This document shows, in pieces, positions 1-6,508 of a stretch of 57,633 nt of DNA; the first letter of the stretch is position 1, and each line of letters opens with the position of its first letter. The notes below the pieces were generated by a model, which saw only the letters and a program-made list of their open reading frames with translations, did not search any database and had not been told where the DNA came from. The translations under genes and the position numbers were made by a program. The stretch comes from CALROG01 sp943369755. GTDB taxonomy: Bacteria; Pseudomonadota; Gammaproteobacteria; Burkholderiales; Burkholderiaceae_C. The stretch lies in contig CALROG020000027.1 in the NCBI GenBank assembly GCA_943369755.1, forward strand, positions 1 through 57,633, given 5' to 3'.

Positions 1-153
1 TAGCGACTGGCGCATCGGTGACGCAGATTCCATGTCGGCACGGACCACACCAGAGTCCACTACAGATGCCGGATATACGACTGCAGGTGTTTCCCCAACA
101 GCCAATCTATCGATCAGCCTCTTGCCGTTGAGGGGGAGTCCATATATGAATGG
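1..153 (-). CDS. possible partial cassette reading frame, unknown
   Basis: On the minus strand a frame stays open for 51 codons from just after a TAA at 154-156 to the left edge of the window. It has no ATG before 31-33, so any real start would be GTG, TTG or CTG, or that late ATG. The composition (a run reading like GKRLIDRLAVGETPAVVYP) looks like protein, but the piece is too short to identify. It lies where the next integron cassette to the left would begin. It could equally be chance open frame. Confidence 0.2.
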
Positions 154-159
154 TTAGGC
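93..159 (-). other. possible degenerate attC site
   Basis: Read on the minus strand, a good RYYYAAC core (GCCTAAC, 153-159) is followed 67 bp on by GTTGGGG (93-99), which misses the GTTRRRY consensus at the last base. The spacing fits an attC and the site lies after the stop of the HEPN-like cassette gene. The internal arms pair poorly, so it may be decayed or accidental. Confidence 0.3.
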
Positions 160-203
160 ATCGGGCTCATAGTGTTGCACTTGCTCGTTGAATCTACGCG
201 TCT

Positions 204-989
204 CTATTCCAGGTGGTTGGCAATCCAGTCGTTGAGACGGTACGCCAGTCGTGCCAATAGTGGAAACACGAGGAATGATGCATGAGCGGACTCTGGTGAG
301 ACCGGATCAACAGTAGATGGATGGCCAGCATCGTTTCGGACCGCGCGAATCTGTTGCGTAAACGCCGGCCAGTAGGCGTAGAACTCCTCGCGTAGATCAT
401 GCTGAAGTGTTGACTTCTTGCCGTCAACGATCTGCTGCAACTCATCAAGTACCGTCTTGATGCGCCAGTCCCCCAGTTTCGCGGGAATTGTGTGGCCAAG
501 CGCCCCAAGGCGCTGCGACAAATGATCTCGCAGCTCGAGCACGAGACTCTCCGCTACCGCGCCGAGCATGACAGCCGCTGCCTTGTGGTGCCCGCCGACA
601 TAGCAGTCCAGTCCCTCAGACAAGTATGAGGCGGCAATCGCGTTTAGCGGCGCGAGGGAGTTCAGGTAGGAAAGATAGCCCCTTGGATTGCTTGGATCCC
701 GGCTCAGCGCCTCGAGCGCACCTTTGCCACGCGTGGTGACGTGACAGAACGGAGGACTGTTGTTGCTGAGGTTGTGACCCCAAGAGAGATAGCCGGTGTT
801 GAAGAGCGTGTACCACTCGGCAAGAACTAACTGTTCCTGCTCAATGTCGTTGACGATGCTCAGTCGCTGAGAGACGCGAGTCAGCACGGTGTTCTGTTGG
901 AGTGAGCCATCTGTCTGCGATTTCGGCTGAGCGGAGGCAATCTCTTCAAGGAGAACTTGGCGGACGTCTTGTGGCGAGTACTTTGGCAT
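204..989 (-). CDS. integron cassette protein, HEPN/DUF4145-like
   Basis: A 261-residue soluble protein of unknown function. Near the C-terminus it carries RNDAGH (about residues 218-223), which matches the Rx4-6H signature of HEPN domains. A helix before it (GAVAESLVLELRD) resembles the start of DUF4145/HEPN-type domains. Many HEPN proteins are RNases in toxin-antitoxin, abortive-infection or phage-defence systems, but the activity here is inferred from the motif only. The ATG at 987-989 is chosen because it lies about 13 bp past the attC boundary at 1002; an ATG at 1013 would lie inside the attC. The gene is transcribed away from intI, as cassette genes are. No recognisable Shine-Dalgarno sequence precedes it. 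Confidence 0.65.
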   Translation of the reverse strand: MPKYSPQDVRQVLLEEIASAQPKSQTDGSLQQNTVLTRVSQRLSIVNDIEQEQLVLAEWYTLFNTGYLSWGHNLSNNSPPFCHVTTRGKGALEALSRDPSNPRGYLSYLNSLAPLNAIAASYLSEGLDCYVGGHHKAAAVMLGAVAESLVLELRDHLSQRLGALGHTIPAKLGDWRIKTVLDELQQIVDGKKSTLQHDLREEFYAYWPAFTQQIRAVRNDAGHPSTVDPVSPESAHASFLVFPLLARLAYRLNDWIANHLE

Positions 990-1001
990 GATGCTTGGGA
1001 C

Positions 1002-1058
1002 GCCTAACGTCAACGCTCAGCGGGTGTCGAAGCCGTCCGAAGGAACAACCAGTTAAAT
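1002..1058 (-). other. attC recombination site
   Basis: On the minus strand this 57-bp site begins with ATTTAAC (RYYYAAC core, 1052-1058) and ends with GTTAGGC (GTTRRRY core, 1002-1008). The GTTGAC just before the last core resembles the usual inner box. The TAA stop of the upstream cassette gene lies inside the first core, a common arrangement in gene cassettes. The cores and spacing are visible directly; recombination activity is inferred. Confidence 0.75.
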
Positions 1059-1322
1059 TTGCGTTTGAACAGCATAGACGACGAACTCATCTCCATTGAG
1101 GTCAATTGACTTTCGCCAAAGGTGTTTCTTATTCGGCACTTCAAGAAACTCACCGCGGTACGCCTTGTGCGCCAGCTCTTTCCTCAATGTAGGCGTCAAG
1201 CCTGGAAGTGCATTTGCTGGCAAGTCTGACCACGCCGTAACGAAACCTTTGAAGTTGCTGTAGCTGCCCTGAGTGGCATATGTCGCTCCTTTGAATACGG
1301 CGATATAGGTGTAGAAGGGCAT
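1053..1322 (-). CDS. integron cassette protein, unknown
   Basis: An 89-residue protein that I cannot assign to a family. It starts MPFYTYIAVFKG and is rich in aromatic and basic residues, with no signal peptide or membrane segment. The ATG at 1320-1322 lies 4 bp after the preceding attC core (1327-1333), and the stop codon is inside the next attC (1052-1058). One gene fills the space between two attC sites almost exactly, which is strong contextual support that this is a genuine cassette gene. The very short leader leaves little room for a ribosome-binding site. Confidence 0.6.
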   Translation of the reverse strand: MPFYTYIAVFKGATYATQGSYSNFKGFVTAWSDLPANALPGLTPTLRKELAHKAYRGEFLEVPNKKHLWRKSIDLNGDEFVVYAVQTQI

Positions 1323-1326
1323 AGCA

Positions 1327-1386
1327 ATTTAACGTCGAAATCAAGCGGACGCCGTAGGCGGCCCACTCTTGGATGACAGGTTATCT
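1327..1386 (-). other. attC recombination site
   Basis: A 60-bp site read on the minus strand. The distal core GTTAAAT (1327-1333) is perfect. The proximal core AGATAAC (1380-1386) departs from RYYYAAC at two bases. The arms pair well (TAAC/GTTA, CCAAG/CTTG, GCCGCC/GGCGTC) around a three-base loop, with unpaired bases as in functional attC hairpins, and the layout resembles the aadA-type site. The 3' end of the upstream cassette gene overlaps it. Confidence 0.65.
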
Positions 1387-1799
1387 GTCATGCGCCAACT
1401 TGTTGCGACCCCATTTATGGCAACAACCACAAAGCATGTAAACGCACGGTCAGCAACGCGAATTTGCCCCTCACCAATATGACTTCCGATGAAGGCTGCC
1501 GCCTCCCTGATTGGAAGAAACGCTCCTAGTTTCCGATGCACTTCAACCACCACCTCCTGTGCGTCGATGCTGCGTTCCAGTAACTCAGACAACTCGCCGA
1601 TGCGCGGCGCTTTACCGTCGTGCATGTTCACCCACTCGTGTTCGACTGCATCGAAAGTCGGAAATCGAGAGCGCATGAGGTCGTGAACACGACGTGGATT
1701 CATGACAGATAACGTAATTTCTACCGCAAAACCTGCGGGATAAAACGGCTGCTGCGGTGTAAGTTGGGCATCTAAAACCTCCAAGACTGGCTTGTACAT
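1341..1799 (-). CDS. integron cassette protein, unknown, first in array
   Basis: A protein of about 152 residues with no family I recognise and no membrane segments. It is the gene nearest the integrase, divergent from it, and its 3' end runs into the attC at 1327-1386. The start is uncertain. ATG at 1797-1799 and ATG at 1815-1817 are both possible; the second overlaps the LexA box. Longer starts would overlap the intI coding region and are unlikely. Neither has a clear Shine-Dalgarno sequence. It may be the first cassette, expressed from a promoter near intI. Confidence 0.55.
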   Translation of the reverse strand: MYKPVLEVLDAQLTPQQPFYPAGFAVEITLSVMNPRRVHDLMRSRFPTFDAVEHEWVNMHDGKAPRIGELSELLERSIDAQEVVVEVHRKLGAFLPIREAAAFIGSHIGEGQIRVADRAFTCFVVVAINGVATSWRMTDNLSSKSGPPTASA

Positions 1800-1818
1800 T
1801 GGGTTTTGGGTCAGCATA

Positions 1819-1834
1819 CTGTATGAAAGTACAG
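1819..1834 (+). promoter_or_regulatory. LexA (SOS) box upstream of intI
   Basis: CTGTATGAAAGTACAG fits the LexA operator form CTGT-N8-ACAG with AT-rich flanks (TA before, AT after). It ends 14 bp before the intI start codon. LexA control of integron integrases is established for class 1 and Vibrio integrons, and lexA itself is encoded at 54721-55395. Confidence 0.75.
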
Positions 1835-1848
1835 ATAAAAATCCAACC

Positions 1849-2041
1849 ATGAAACCCCGCAACCCGCCGCTGCAGTCCACCCGGCTTCTGGACCAGGTTC
1901 GGGAGCGTGCGCGGTATTTGCACTATAGCCTTAGTACTGAAAAGGTGTACCTTTATTGGGTGCGTTTTTTTCATCCGCTGGCACGGGTTGCGGCATCCGC
2001 GCGACATGGGGCTGCGCGAACCCCAGCCGCTATACATTTGA
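1849..2041 (+). pseudogene. intI: integron integrase intI, frameshifted 5' fragment
   Basis: The ATG at 1849 opens a frame with the N-terminus typical of IntI tyrosine recombinases (LLDQVRERARYLHYSLSTEK then YWVRFF). A run of seven T residues at 1965-1971 shifts the frame. With six Ts the sequence continues as IRWHGLRHPRDMGLREPQ, the expected IntI SAM-like N-terminal domain, to about 2026. A TGA then follows at 2039-2041 inside a dispersed repeat. About 60 of roughly 320-340 residues remain and the whole catalytic domain (RHRRY) is absent. It is divergent from the cassettes, as in normal integrons. The single-base shift could be a sequencing error; the truncation could not. Confidence 0.88.
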
Positions 2042-2084
2042 TAGTGGCTCACGCAGCATTCATGCGGGCTAGAGGCTGTTTTTG
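2037..2084 (-). repeat. dispersed hairpin repeat copy 1 (family A)
   Basis: A minus-orientation copy of the family with core CTAGCCCGCATG...TGCGTGAGCCACTATCAAAT. It begins where intI homology ends and supplies the TAG stop of the alkB-like gene, so it sits exactly on the junction between integron remnant and host gene. Confidence 0.8.
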
Positions 2085-3133
2085 CTTGTAAACAGGCCCT
2101 GGGCCGCCGCCAACTTGCTCAGCCGCGGGTGCATCAGGCTAAACCAGACCGGGGGCAGCGCGGCCAGCAACAGGCAGCCCGCGTAGCCAGTGGGGAGCTG
2201 CGGGCCGGGCAAGGCCTCTAGTTCAGCAAAAGGCTTCCAGGCATGCATGTGGTGGTCTGAATGGCGTTGCAGGTTGGCCAGCAGGCTGTTGGTCATCACA
2301 TGGTCGGCATTCCAGGCGTGGTTCAGGCCAAAGGGCTCGCGCACACCCGTGGCGGGCGCGGCACGTTGCAGGCCGTAGTGTTCGATGTAGTTCACGGTCT
2401 CCAGCAGCCAGATTGCAAAGACCGACTGCAAAACCCAAAACGCTAAAAATTTCATGGCGCCTGCCGCAATAAATACGATTGCTACCGCCAAAGTAAGCCC
2501 CGTTGCCCAGGCCAGGGGGCTGTGCCACCAGCGCAGCCGGTGCTGGCCCAGGCGCAGCGCTTCCAGCCGCCAGGCGCTGGCCCAGCTACCGGCCAGCGTG
2601 CGCGGCAAAAACCGCCACAGGCTTTCGCCGCGCCGCGCGCTGGCCGGGTCGTCCCAGGTGGCGGCGCGGGGGTGGTGCCCGCGGTAATGCTCCACCATGA
2701 AGTGGGCATACCCCACAGAGGCCATCAGCACCCAGGCCAGCACGCGGTCAGCCCTGTGGCGGCTGTGGCCCAGCTCGTGGGCATAGGTAATGCCCTGGGC
2801 CCCGGTCACAAAGCCCACCGCCAAGGCCAGCCCGGCAATTTCCCAGCCACTTTGGGCGCGGCTGGCCGCCCAGGCCCCCACGCCAATCATCAGCAGTTGC
2901 AGCGGCACATACAGGCGCAGCAGCCAGCGCAGGCCCGCGTGGTCTGGCCCGGGCGGCGGCGAACGCTGCCCACCCGCCCACAGGGCGTCCAGCAGCGCCA
3001 CCGTGGCCCACACAACCAGCGCGCCCAGCACCGCCCGCTGGGGCTGAAACACCAGTGAAGAAAGGGTTAGCAGGGGCAAAAGCCAGGCCAGCAGAAACCT
3101 GGCGTCCGACAGACGAAGCGGTGTCGTATTCAT
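2069..3133 (-). CDS. alkB: AlkB-type membrane fatty-acid/alkane hydroxylase
   Basis: A 354-residue integral membrane di-iron enzyme of the alkane 1-monooxygenase/xylene monooxygenase family, which hydroxylates terminal methyl groups using rubredoxin or ferredoxin electrons. The histidine boxes are complete: HELGH (119-123), EHYRGHH (148-154), NYIEHYGL (248-255) and LQRHSDHH (288-295). Hydrophobic spans surround them. It is somewhat shorter than classic AlkB (about 400 residues). The ATG at 3131-3133 gives the natural N-terminus; the frame stays open far upstream through dapC, but only as GC-rich shadow. Its last codons and stop lie in repeat copy 1, so the C-terminus may have been altered. 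The alkane substrate is inferred. No rubredoxin gene is adjacent. Confidence 0.85.
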   Translation of the reverse strand: MNTTPLRLSDARFLLAWLLPLLTLSSLVFQPQRAVLGALVVWATVALLDALWAGGQRSPPPGPDHAGLRWLLRLYVPLQLLMIGVGAWAASRAQSGWEIAGLALAVGFVTGAQGITYAHELGHSRHRADRVLAWVLMASVGYAHFMVEHYRGHHPRAATWDDPASARRGESLWRFLPRTLAGSWASAWRLEALRLGQHRLRWWHSPLAWATGLTLAVAIVFIAAGAMKFLAFWVLQSVFAIWLLETVNYIEHYGLQRAAPATGVREPFGLNHAWNADHVMTNSLLANLQRHSDHHMHAWKPFAELEALPGPQLPTGYAGCLLLAALPPVWFSLMHPRLSKLAAAQGLFTSKNSL

Positions 3134-3196
3134 GGCGGTATTGGATGCGACCGGTGCAGCCCCGTCAACCGGTGGGCATCCGGGATAATCAGGCCC

Positions 3197-4480
3197 ATGA
3201 ATCCCCTGCTTTCGCGCCTGCAGCCCTACCCTTTTGAGCGGCTGCGGCAACTTTTTGCCGGTGTTACGCCCAACCCGGCGTACCGCCCCATCAGCCTGGG
3301 CATCGGCGAACCCAAACACCCCACGCCAGATTTCATCAAACAAACGCTGAGCGCTGCGCTGTATGAGCCGGCGAGCGACCTGGCCGCCTACCCGCCCACT
3401 GCCGGCAGCCCCGGGCTGCGAAAGGCGTTTACCGACTGGCTGCAACGCCGCTATGGCCTGGCGCTGGACCCGGCGACGCAGGTGCTGCCGGTCAATGGCT
3501 CGCGCGAGGCGCTGTTCGCTTTTGCGCAAACCGTGGTGGACGCCACCCGCGGGGCCTGCCCGCCGCCGGGCCGCCCCAAGGCGGGCACGGCCCCCTCGGC
3601 GGGCAGCGAACCACACGAAGTGGGGAGCGTGGGGGCACCTGTAGTCGTGTGCCCCAACCCGTTCTATCAAATCTACGAAGGCGCGGCCCTGCTGGCGGGC
3701 GCTCAAGCCTTCTACGCCCCCAGCGACCCGGCGCGCAACTTTGCGATTGACTGGGACGCGGTGCCTGAAGCTGTGTGGCAGCGCACCCAGCTGCTGTTTG
3801 TGTGCTCCCCCGGCAACCCAACCGGCGCAGTGATGCCCTTGGCCGAGTGGGCAAAGCTGTTTGCCCTGAGCGACCGGCACGGCTTTGTGATTGCCAGCGA
3901 CGAGTGCTACAGCGAAATTTATTTCCGCGACGAGCCACCGCTGGGCGGCCTGGAGGCAGCGGCCAAGCTGGGCCGCACCGACTACAAAAACCTGGTGTCT
4001 TTCACCAGCTTGTCCAAGCGCAGCAACGTACCTGGCTTGCGTAGCGGCTTTGTGGCCGGCGACGCCGCGCTAATAAAGGCCTTTTTGCTGTACCGCACCT
4101 ATCACGGCAGTGCCATGGCACCGCCGGTGCAGGCCGCCAGCATTGCCGCCTGGGGCGACGAAGCCCATGTGGTGGCCAACCGCGAGCAGTACCGCGCCAA
4201 GTTTGCCCAGGTCACGCCGGTGCTGGCCACGGTGCTTGATGTGGCCTTGCCCGATGCAGGCTTCTATTTGTGGGCCAGGGTCTCCGGCAGCGACACTGAT
4301 TTCGCCCGCGACTTGCTGGCTCAATACAATGTCACGGTGTTGCCCGGCAGCTACCTGGCCCGCGAAGCGCAAGGCAGCAACCCCGGAGCCGGGCGCATCC
4401 GCATGGCGCTGGTGGCGCAAACCGCCGAGTGCCTTGAAGCGGCACACCGCATCGTCCAATTTGTCCAATCCCGTTCCTGA
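3197..4480 (+). CDS. dapC: succinyldiaminopimelate transaminase
   Basis: A PLP-dependent class I aminotransferase of 427 residues that converts N-succinyl-2-amino-6-ketopimelate to N-succinyl-L,L-diaminopimelate in the succinylase branch of lysine and peptidoglycan synthesis. The N-terminus (SLGIGEPKHPTPDFI) is typical of DapC, and the PLP lysine is in SFTSLSKRSN (K274). It is divergent from alkB and begins a run dapC-dapD-pilU-dapE-prmB. A Pro/Gly-rich insert at about residues 120-147 splits the normal run between FAQTVVDATR and VVVCPNPFYQ. It is encoded by a GC-rich repeat (3555-3636) and makes the protein about 30 residues longer than usual. Confidence 0.93.
   Translation: MNPLLSRLQPYPFERLRQLFAGVTPNPAYRPISLGIGEPKHPTPDFIKQTLSAALYEPASDLAAYPPTAGSPGLRKAFTDWLQRRYGLALDPATQVLPVNGSREALFAFAQTVVDATRGACPPPGRPKAGTAPSAGSEPHEVGSVGAPVVVCPNPFYQIYEGAALLAGAQAFYAPSDPARNFAIDWDAVPEAVWQRTQLLFVCSPGNPTGAVMPLAEWAKLFALSDRHGFVIASDECYSEIYFRDEPPLGGLEAAAKLGRTDYKNLVSFTSLSKRSNVPGLRSGFVAGDAALIKAFLLYRTYHGSAMAPPVQAASIAAWGDEAHVVANREQYRAKFAQVTPVLATVLDVALPDAGFYLWARVSGSDTDFARDLLAQYNVTVLPGSYLAREAQGSNPGAGRIRMALVAQTAECLEAAHRIVQFVQSRS
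3555..3636 (+). repeat. GC-rich dispersed repeat (family B) inside dapC
   Basis: A GC-rich element with pieces GCCGCCCCAAGGCGGGC, GGCCCCCTCGGCGGGCAG and GTGGGGAGCGTGGGGG. It resembles a repeat that I recall as common in Comamonadaceae genomes, and a related copy lies at 29046-29109. It keeps the dapC frame open and encodes about 28 residues not expected in DapC. Confidence 0.6.
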
Positions 4481-4487
4481 GATTTCA

Positions 4488-5312
4488 ATGACCCAACAAC
4501 TGCAACAAATCATCGACGCCGCCTGGGAAAACCGCGCCACGCTGTCCACCAGCTCTGCCCCCAAAGAAGTGTCTGACGCGGTCGAGCACGTGATCAACGA
4601 GCTCAACAGCGGCAAGCTGCGGGTGGCCACCCGCCAGGCCGTGGGCCAGTGGACGGTGCACCAGTGGATCAAGAAGGCGGTGCTGCTGAGCTTTCGCCTG
4701 AACGACAACGTTGTCATCAAGGCCGGCGACCTGGGTTTTTATGACAAGGTGCCCACCAAGTTTGCCAATCTAGATGAAGCGCAAATGAAGGCGACCGGCG
4801 TGCGCGTGGTGCCGCCCGCCGTGGCGCGCCGTGGCAGCTACATCGCCAAGGGCGCGATATTGATGCCCAGCTTTGTCAACATAGGTGCCTATGTCGATGA
4901 AGGCACCATGGTGGACGCTTGGGCCACGGTGGGCAGTTGCGCCCAGGTTGGCAAAAACGTCCATCTGTCGGGCGGCGTGGGCTTAGGCGGCGTGCTGGAG
5001 CCGCTGCAGGCCAACCCCACGATCATTGAAGACAACTGCTTCATCGGCGCCCGCTCCGAAGTGGTGGAAGGCGTGATCGTTGAAGAGAACTCGGTCATCT
5101 CCATGGGTGTGTACATCGGCCAGAGCACCAAAATTTATGACCGCGCCACCGGCACCGTGAGCTATGGCCGCATTCCGGCGGGCTCGGTGGTGGTAGCGGG
5201 CAACCTGCCCAGCGCCGACGGCAAATACAGCCTGTATTGCGCGGTGATCGTCAAGCGGGTCGACGCGCAAACCCGCGCCAAGACCAGCCTGAACGACCTG
5301 CTGCGCGACTGA
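4488..5312 (+). CDS. dapD: tetrahydrodipicolinate N-succinyltransferase
   Basis: Transfers succinyl from succinyl-CoA to tetrahydrodipicolinate, the first step of the succinylase branch and the one before DapC. The 274 residues match the family length. The N-terminal helical part (MTQQLQQIIDAAWENR) is followed by a left-handed beta-helix of hexapeptide repeats (PSFVNIGAYVDEGTMVDAWA, VHLSGGVGLGGVLEPLQ) characteristic of DapD. ATG at 4488 lies 7 bp after the dapC stop; the frame is open upstream inside dapC but shows no homology there. Confidence 0.96.
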   Translation: MTQQLQQIIDAAWENRATLSTSSAPKEVSDAVEHVINELNSGKLRVATRQAVGQWTVHQWIKKAVLLSFRLNDNVVIKAGDLGFYDKVPTKFANLDEAQMKATGVRVVPPAVARRGSYIAKGAILMPSFVNIGAYVDEGTMVDAWATVGSCAQVGKNVHLSGGVGLGGVLEPLQANPTIIEDNCFIGARSEVVEGVIVEENSVISMGVYIGQSTKIYDRATGTVSYGRIPAGSVVVAGNLPSADGKYSLYCAVIVKRVDAQTRAKTSLNDLLRD

Positions 5313-5350
5313 AGCGGCTCAAAGCGATCAACCTGACCGGAGCAAACAAC

Positions 5351-6508
5351 ATGGCAACCATGGGCACGATGGAGCGCATCCTGCGCTTGATGGGCGAGAA
5401 GAAGGCCTCGGACGTGTACCTGTCGGCACACGCGCCGGCGCTGATCAAGATCAACGGCCAGTGCCTGCCGATCAACAACCAGTTGCTGCCGCCCGACGCG
5501 CCAAAAAACTTGCTGGCCGAGGTGTTGCCCGAAAAACGCATTACCGAGCTGGAGGAAACCGGCGAACTGAACATGGCGCAGGCCATTGAAGGCGTGGGTA
5601 ACTTTCGCTTCAGCGCCATGCGCCAGCGCGGCACCTATGCGGCCGTGATCCGCTTCATCACCACCGACATCCCGGCGCTGGAGTCTTTGGGTGTGCCCAC
5701 CATTCTGGGTGACCTGATCATGGAAAAGCGCGGCCTGTTGCTGATGGTGGGGGCCACCGGTGCCGGTAAAAGCACCACGCTGGCCGCCATGATGGACTCG
5801 CGCAATGAAAAGGTTTCGGGTCACATCCTGACCATTGAAGACCCGGTGGAATTCATCTTCCGCAACAAGAAGTCGGTGGTGAACCAGCGCGAGGTAGGCA
5901 CTGATACGCAGAGCATGCAAACCGCGCTGAAGAACGCGCTGCGCCAGGCCCCCGACGTCATTCTGGTGGGTGAAATCCGCGACCGTGAAACCATGTCGGC
6001 GGCGATTGCCTACGCCCAGTCGGGCCACCTGTGCCTGGCCACCATGCACGCCAACAACAGCTACCAGGCGCTGAACCGGATTTTGAGCTTCTACCCGGTT
6101 GAAGTTCGTGCCACCATGCTGGGCGACCTGTCTTCAGCACTCAAGGCAGTGGTGTCGCAGCGCCTGCTGCGCACGGTGCACGGCAGCCGCGCGCCCGCGG
6201 TGGAGGTGATGCTCAACACCAAGCTGATCAGCGAACTCATAGAAAAGGGCGACTTCTCGGGCGTCAAGGAAGCCATGGAGAAGTCCATGGCCGAAGGCTC
6301 GCAAACCTTCGAGCAGGACATTGCCCGCCTGATCATTGACGGCACGGTCGACAAAAAAGAAGGCATTGCCTACGCCGACTCGCCCACCAACTTGCAGTGG
6401 CGCTTGCAAAACGACTTTGCCAAGGCCTCCAAGGCCGCCGAGCCCGACGAGGACCTGGACGACGAACCGTCGTTCACCGAGATCACGCTGGACGTGAAGC
6501 ACGGATGA
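5351..6508 (+). CDS. pilU: type IV pilus retraction ATPase PilU
   Basis: A hexameric secretion-type ATPase of 385 residues that works with PilT in type IV pilus retraction and twitching. The N-terminus MERILRLMGEKKASDVYLS, with the following APALIKINGQ, is PilU-like. Walker A is GATGAGKST (134-142); the Asp box, Walker B and His box follow as TIEDPVEF, DVILVGEIRDRETM and ATMHANN. It has the longer acidic C-terminal tail of PilU relative to PilT (about 345 residues). ATG at 5351 is 38 bp after dapD. The stop overlaps the dapE start by ATGA. No other pilus genes are adjacent. Confidence 0.9.
   Translation: MATMGTMERILRLMGEKKASDVYLSAHAPALIKINGQCLPINNQLLPPDAPKNLLAEVLPEKRITELEETGELNMAQAIEGVGNFRFSAMRQRGTYAAVIRFITTDIPALESLGVPTILGDLIMEKRGLLLMVGATGAGKSTTLAAMMDSRNEKVSGHILTIEDPVEFIFRNKKSVVNQREVGTDTQSMQTALKNALRQAPDVILVGEIRDRETMSAAIAYAQSGHLCLATMHANNSYQALNRILSFYPVEVRATMLGDLSSALKAVVSQRLLRTVHGSRAPAVEVMLNTKLISELIEKGDFSGVKEAMEKSMAEGSQTFEQDIARLIIDGTVDKKEGIAYADSPTNLQWRLQNDFAKASKAAEPDEDLDDEPSFTEITLDVKHG

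Noticed and set aside
1841..1847. ATCCAAC as the attI core
   Set aside because: On the minus strand it fits GTTRRRY, but it lies between the LexA box and the intI ATG, which would put the intI operator inside the cassette side. The true attI was not identified.
1965..1971. Programmed frameshifting in intI
   Set aside because: The T run could slip, but the gene is truncated soon after, so a functional product is impossible. A plain indel or read error is simpler.
3134..3880. Upstream extension of the alkB-like frame to about 600 residues
   Set aside because: The extra part lies antisense to dapC, has the Arg/Gly/Ala look of GC-rich shadow frames, and the protein has a natural start at 3133.
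4110..4487. N-terminal extension of dapD by about 126 residues
   Set aside because: It lies in another frame of dapC, and DapD at 274 residues is already full length.
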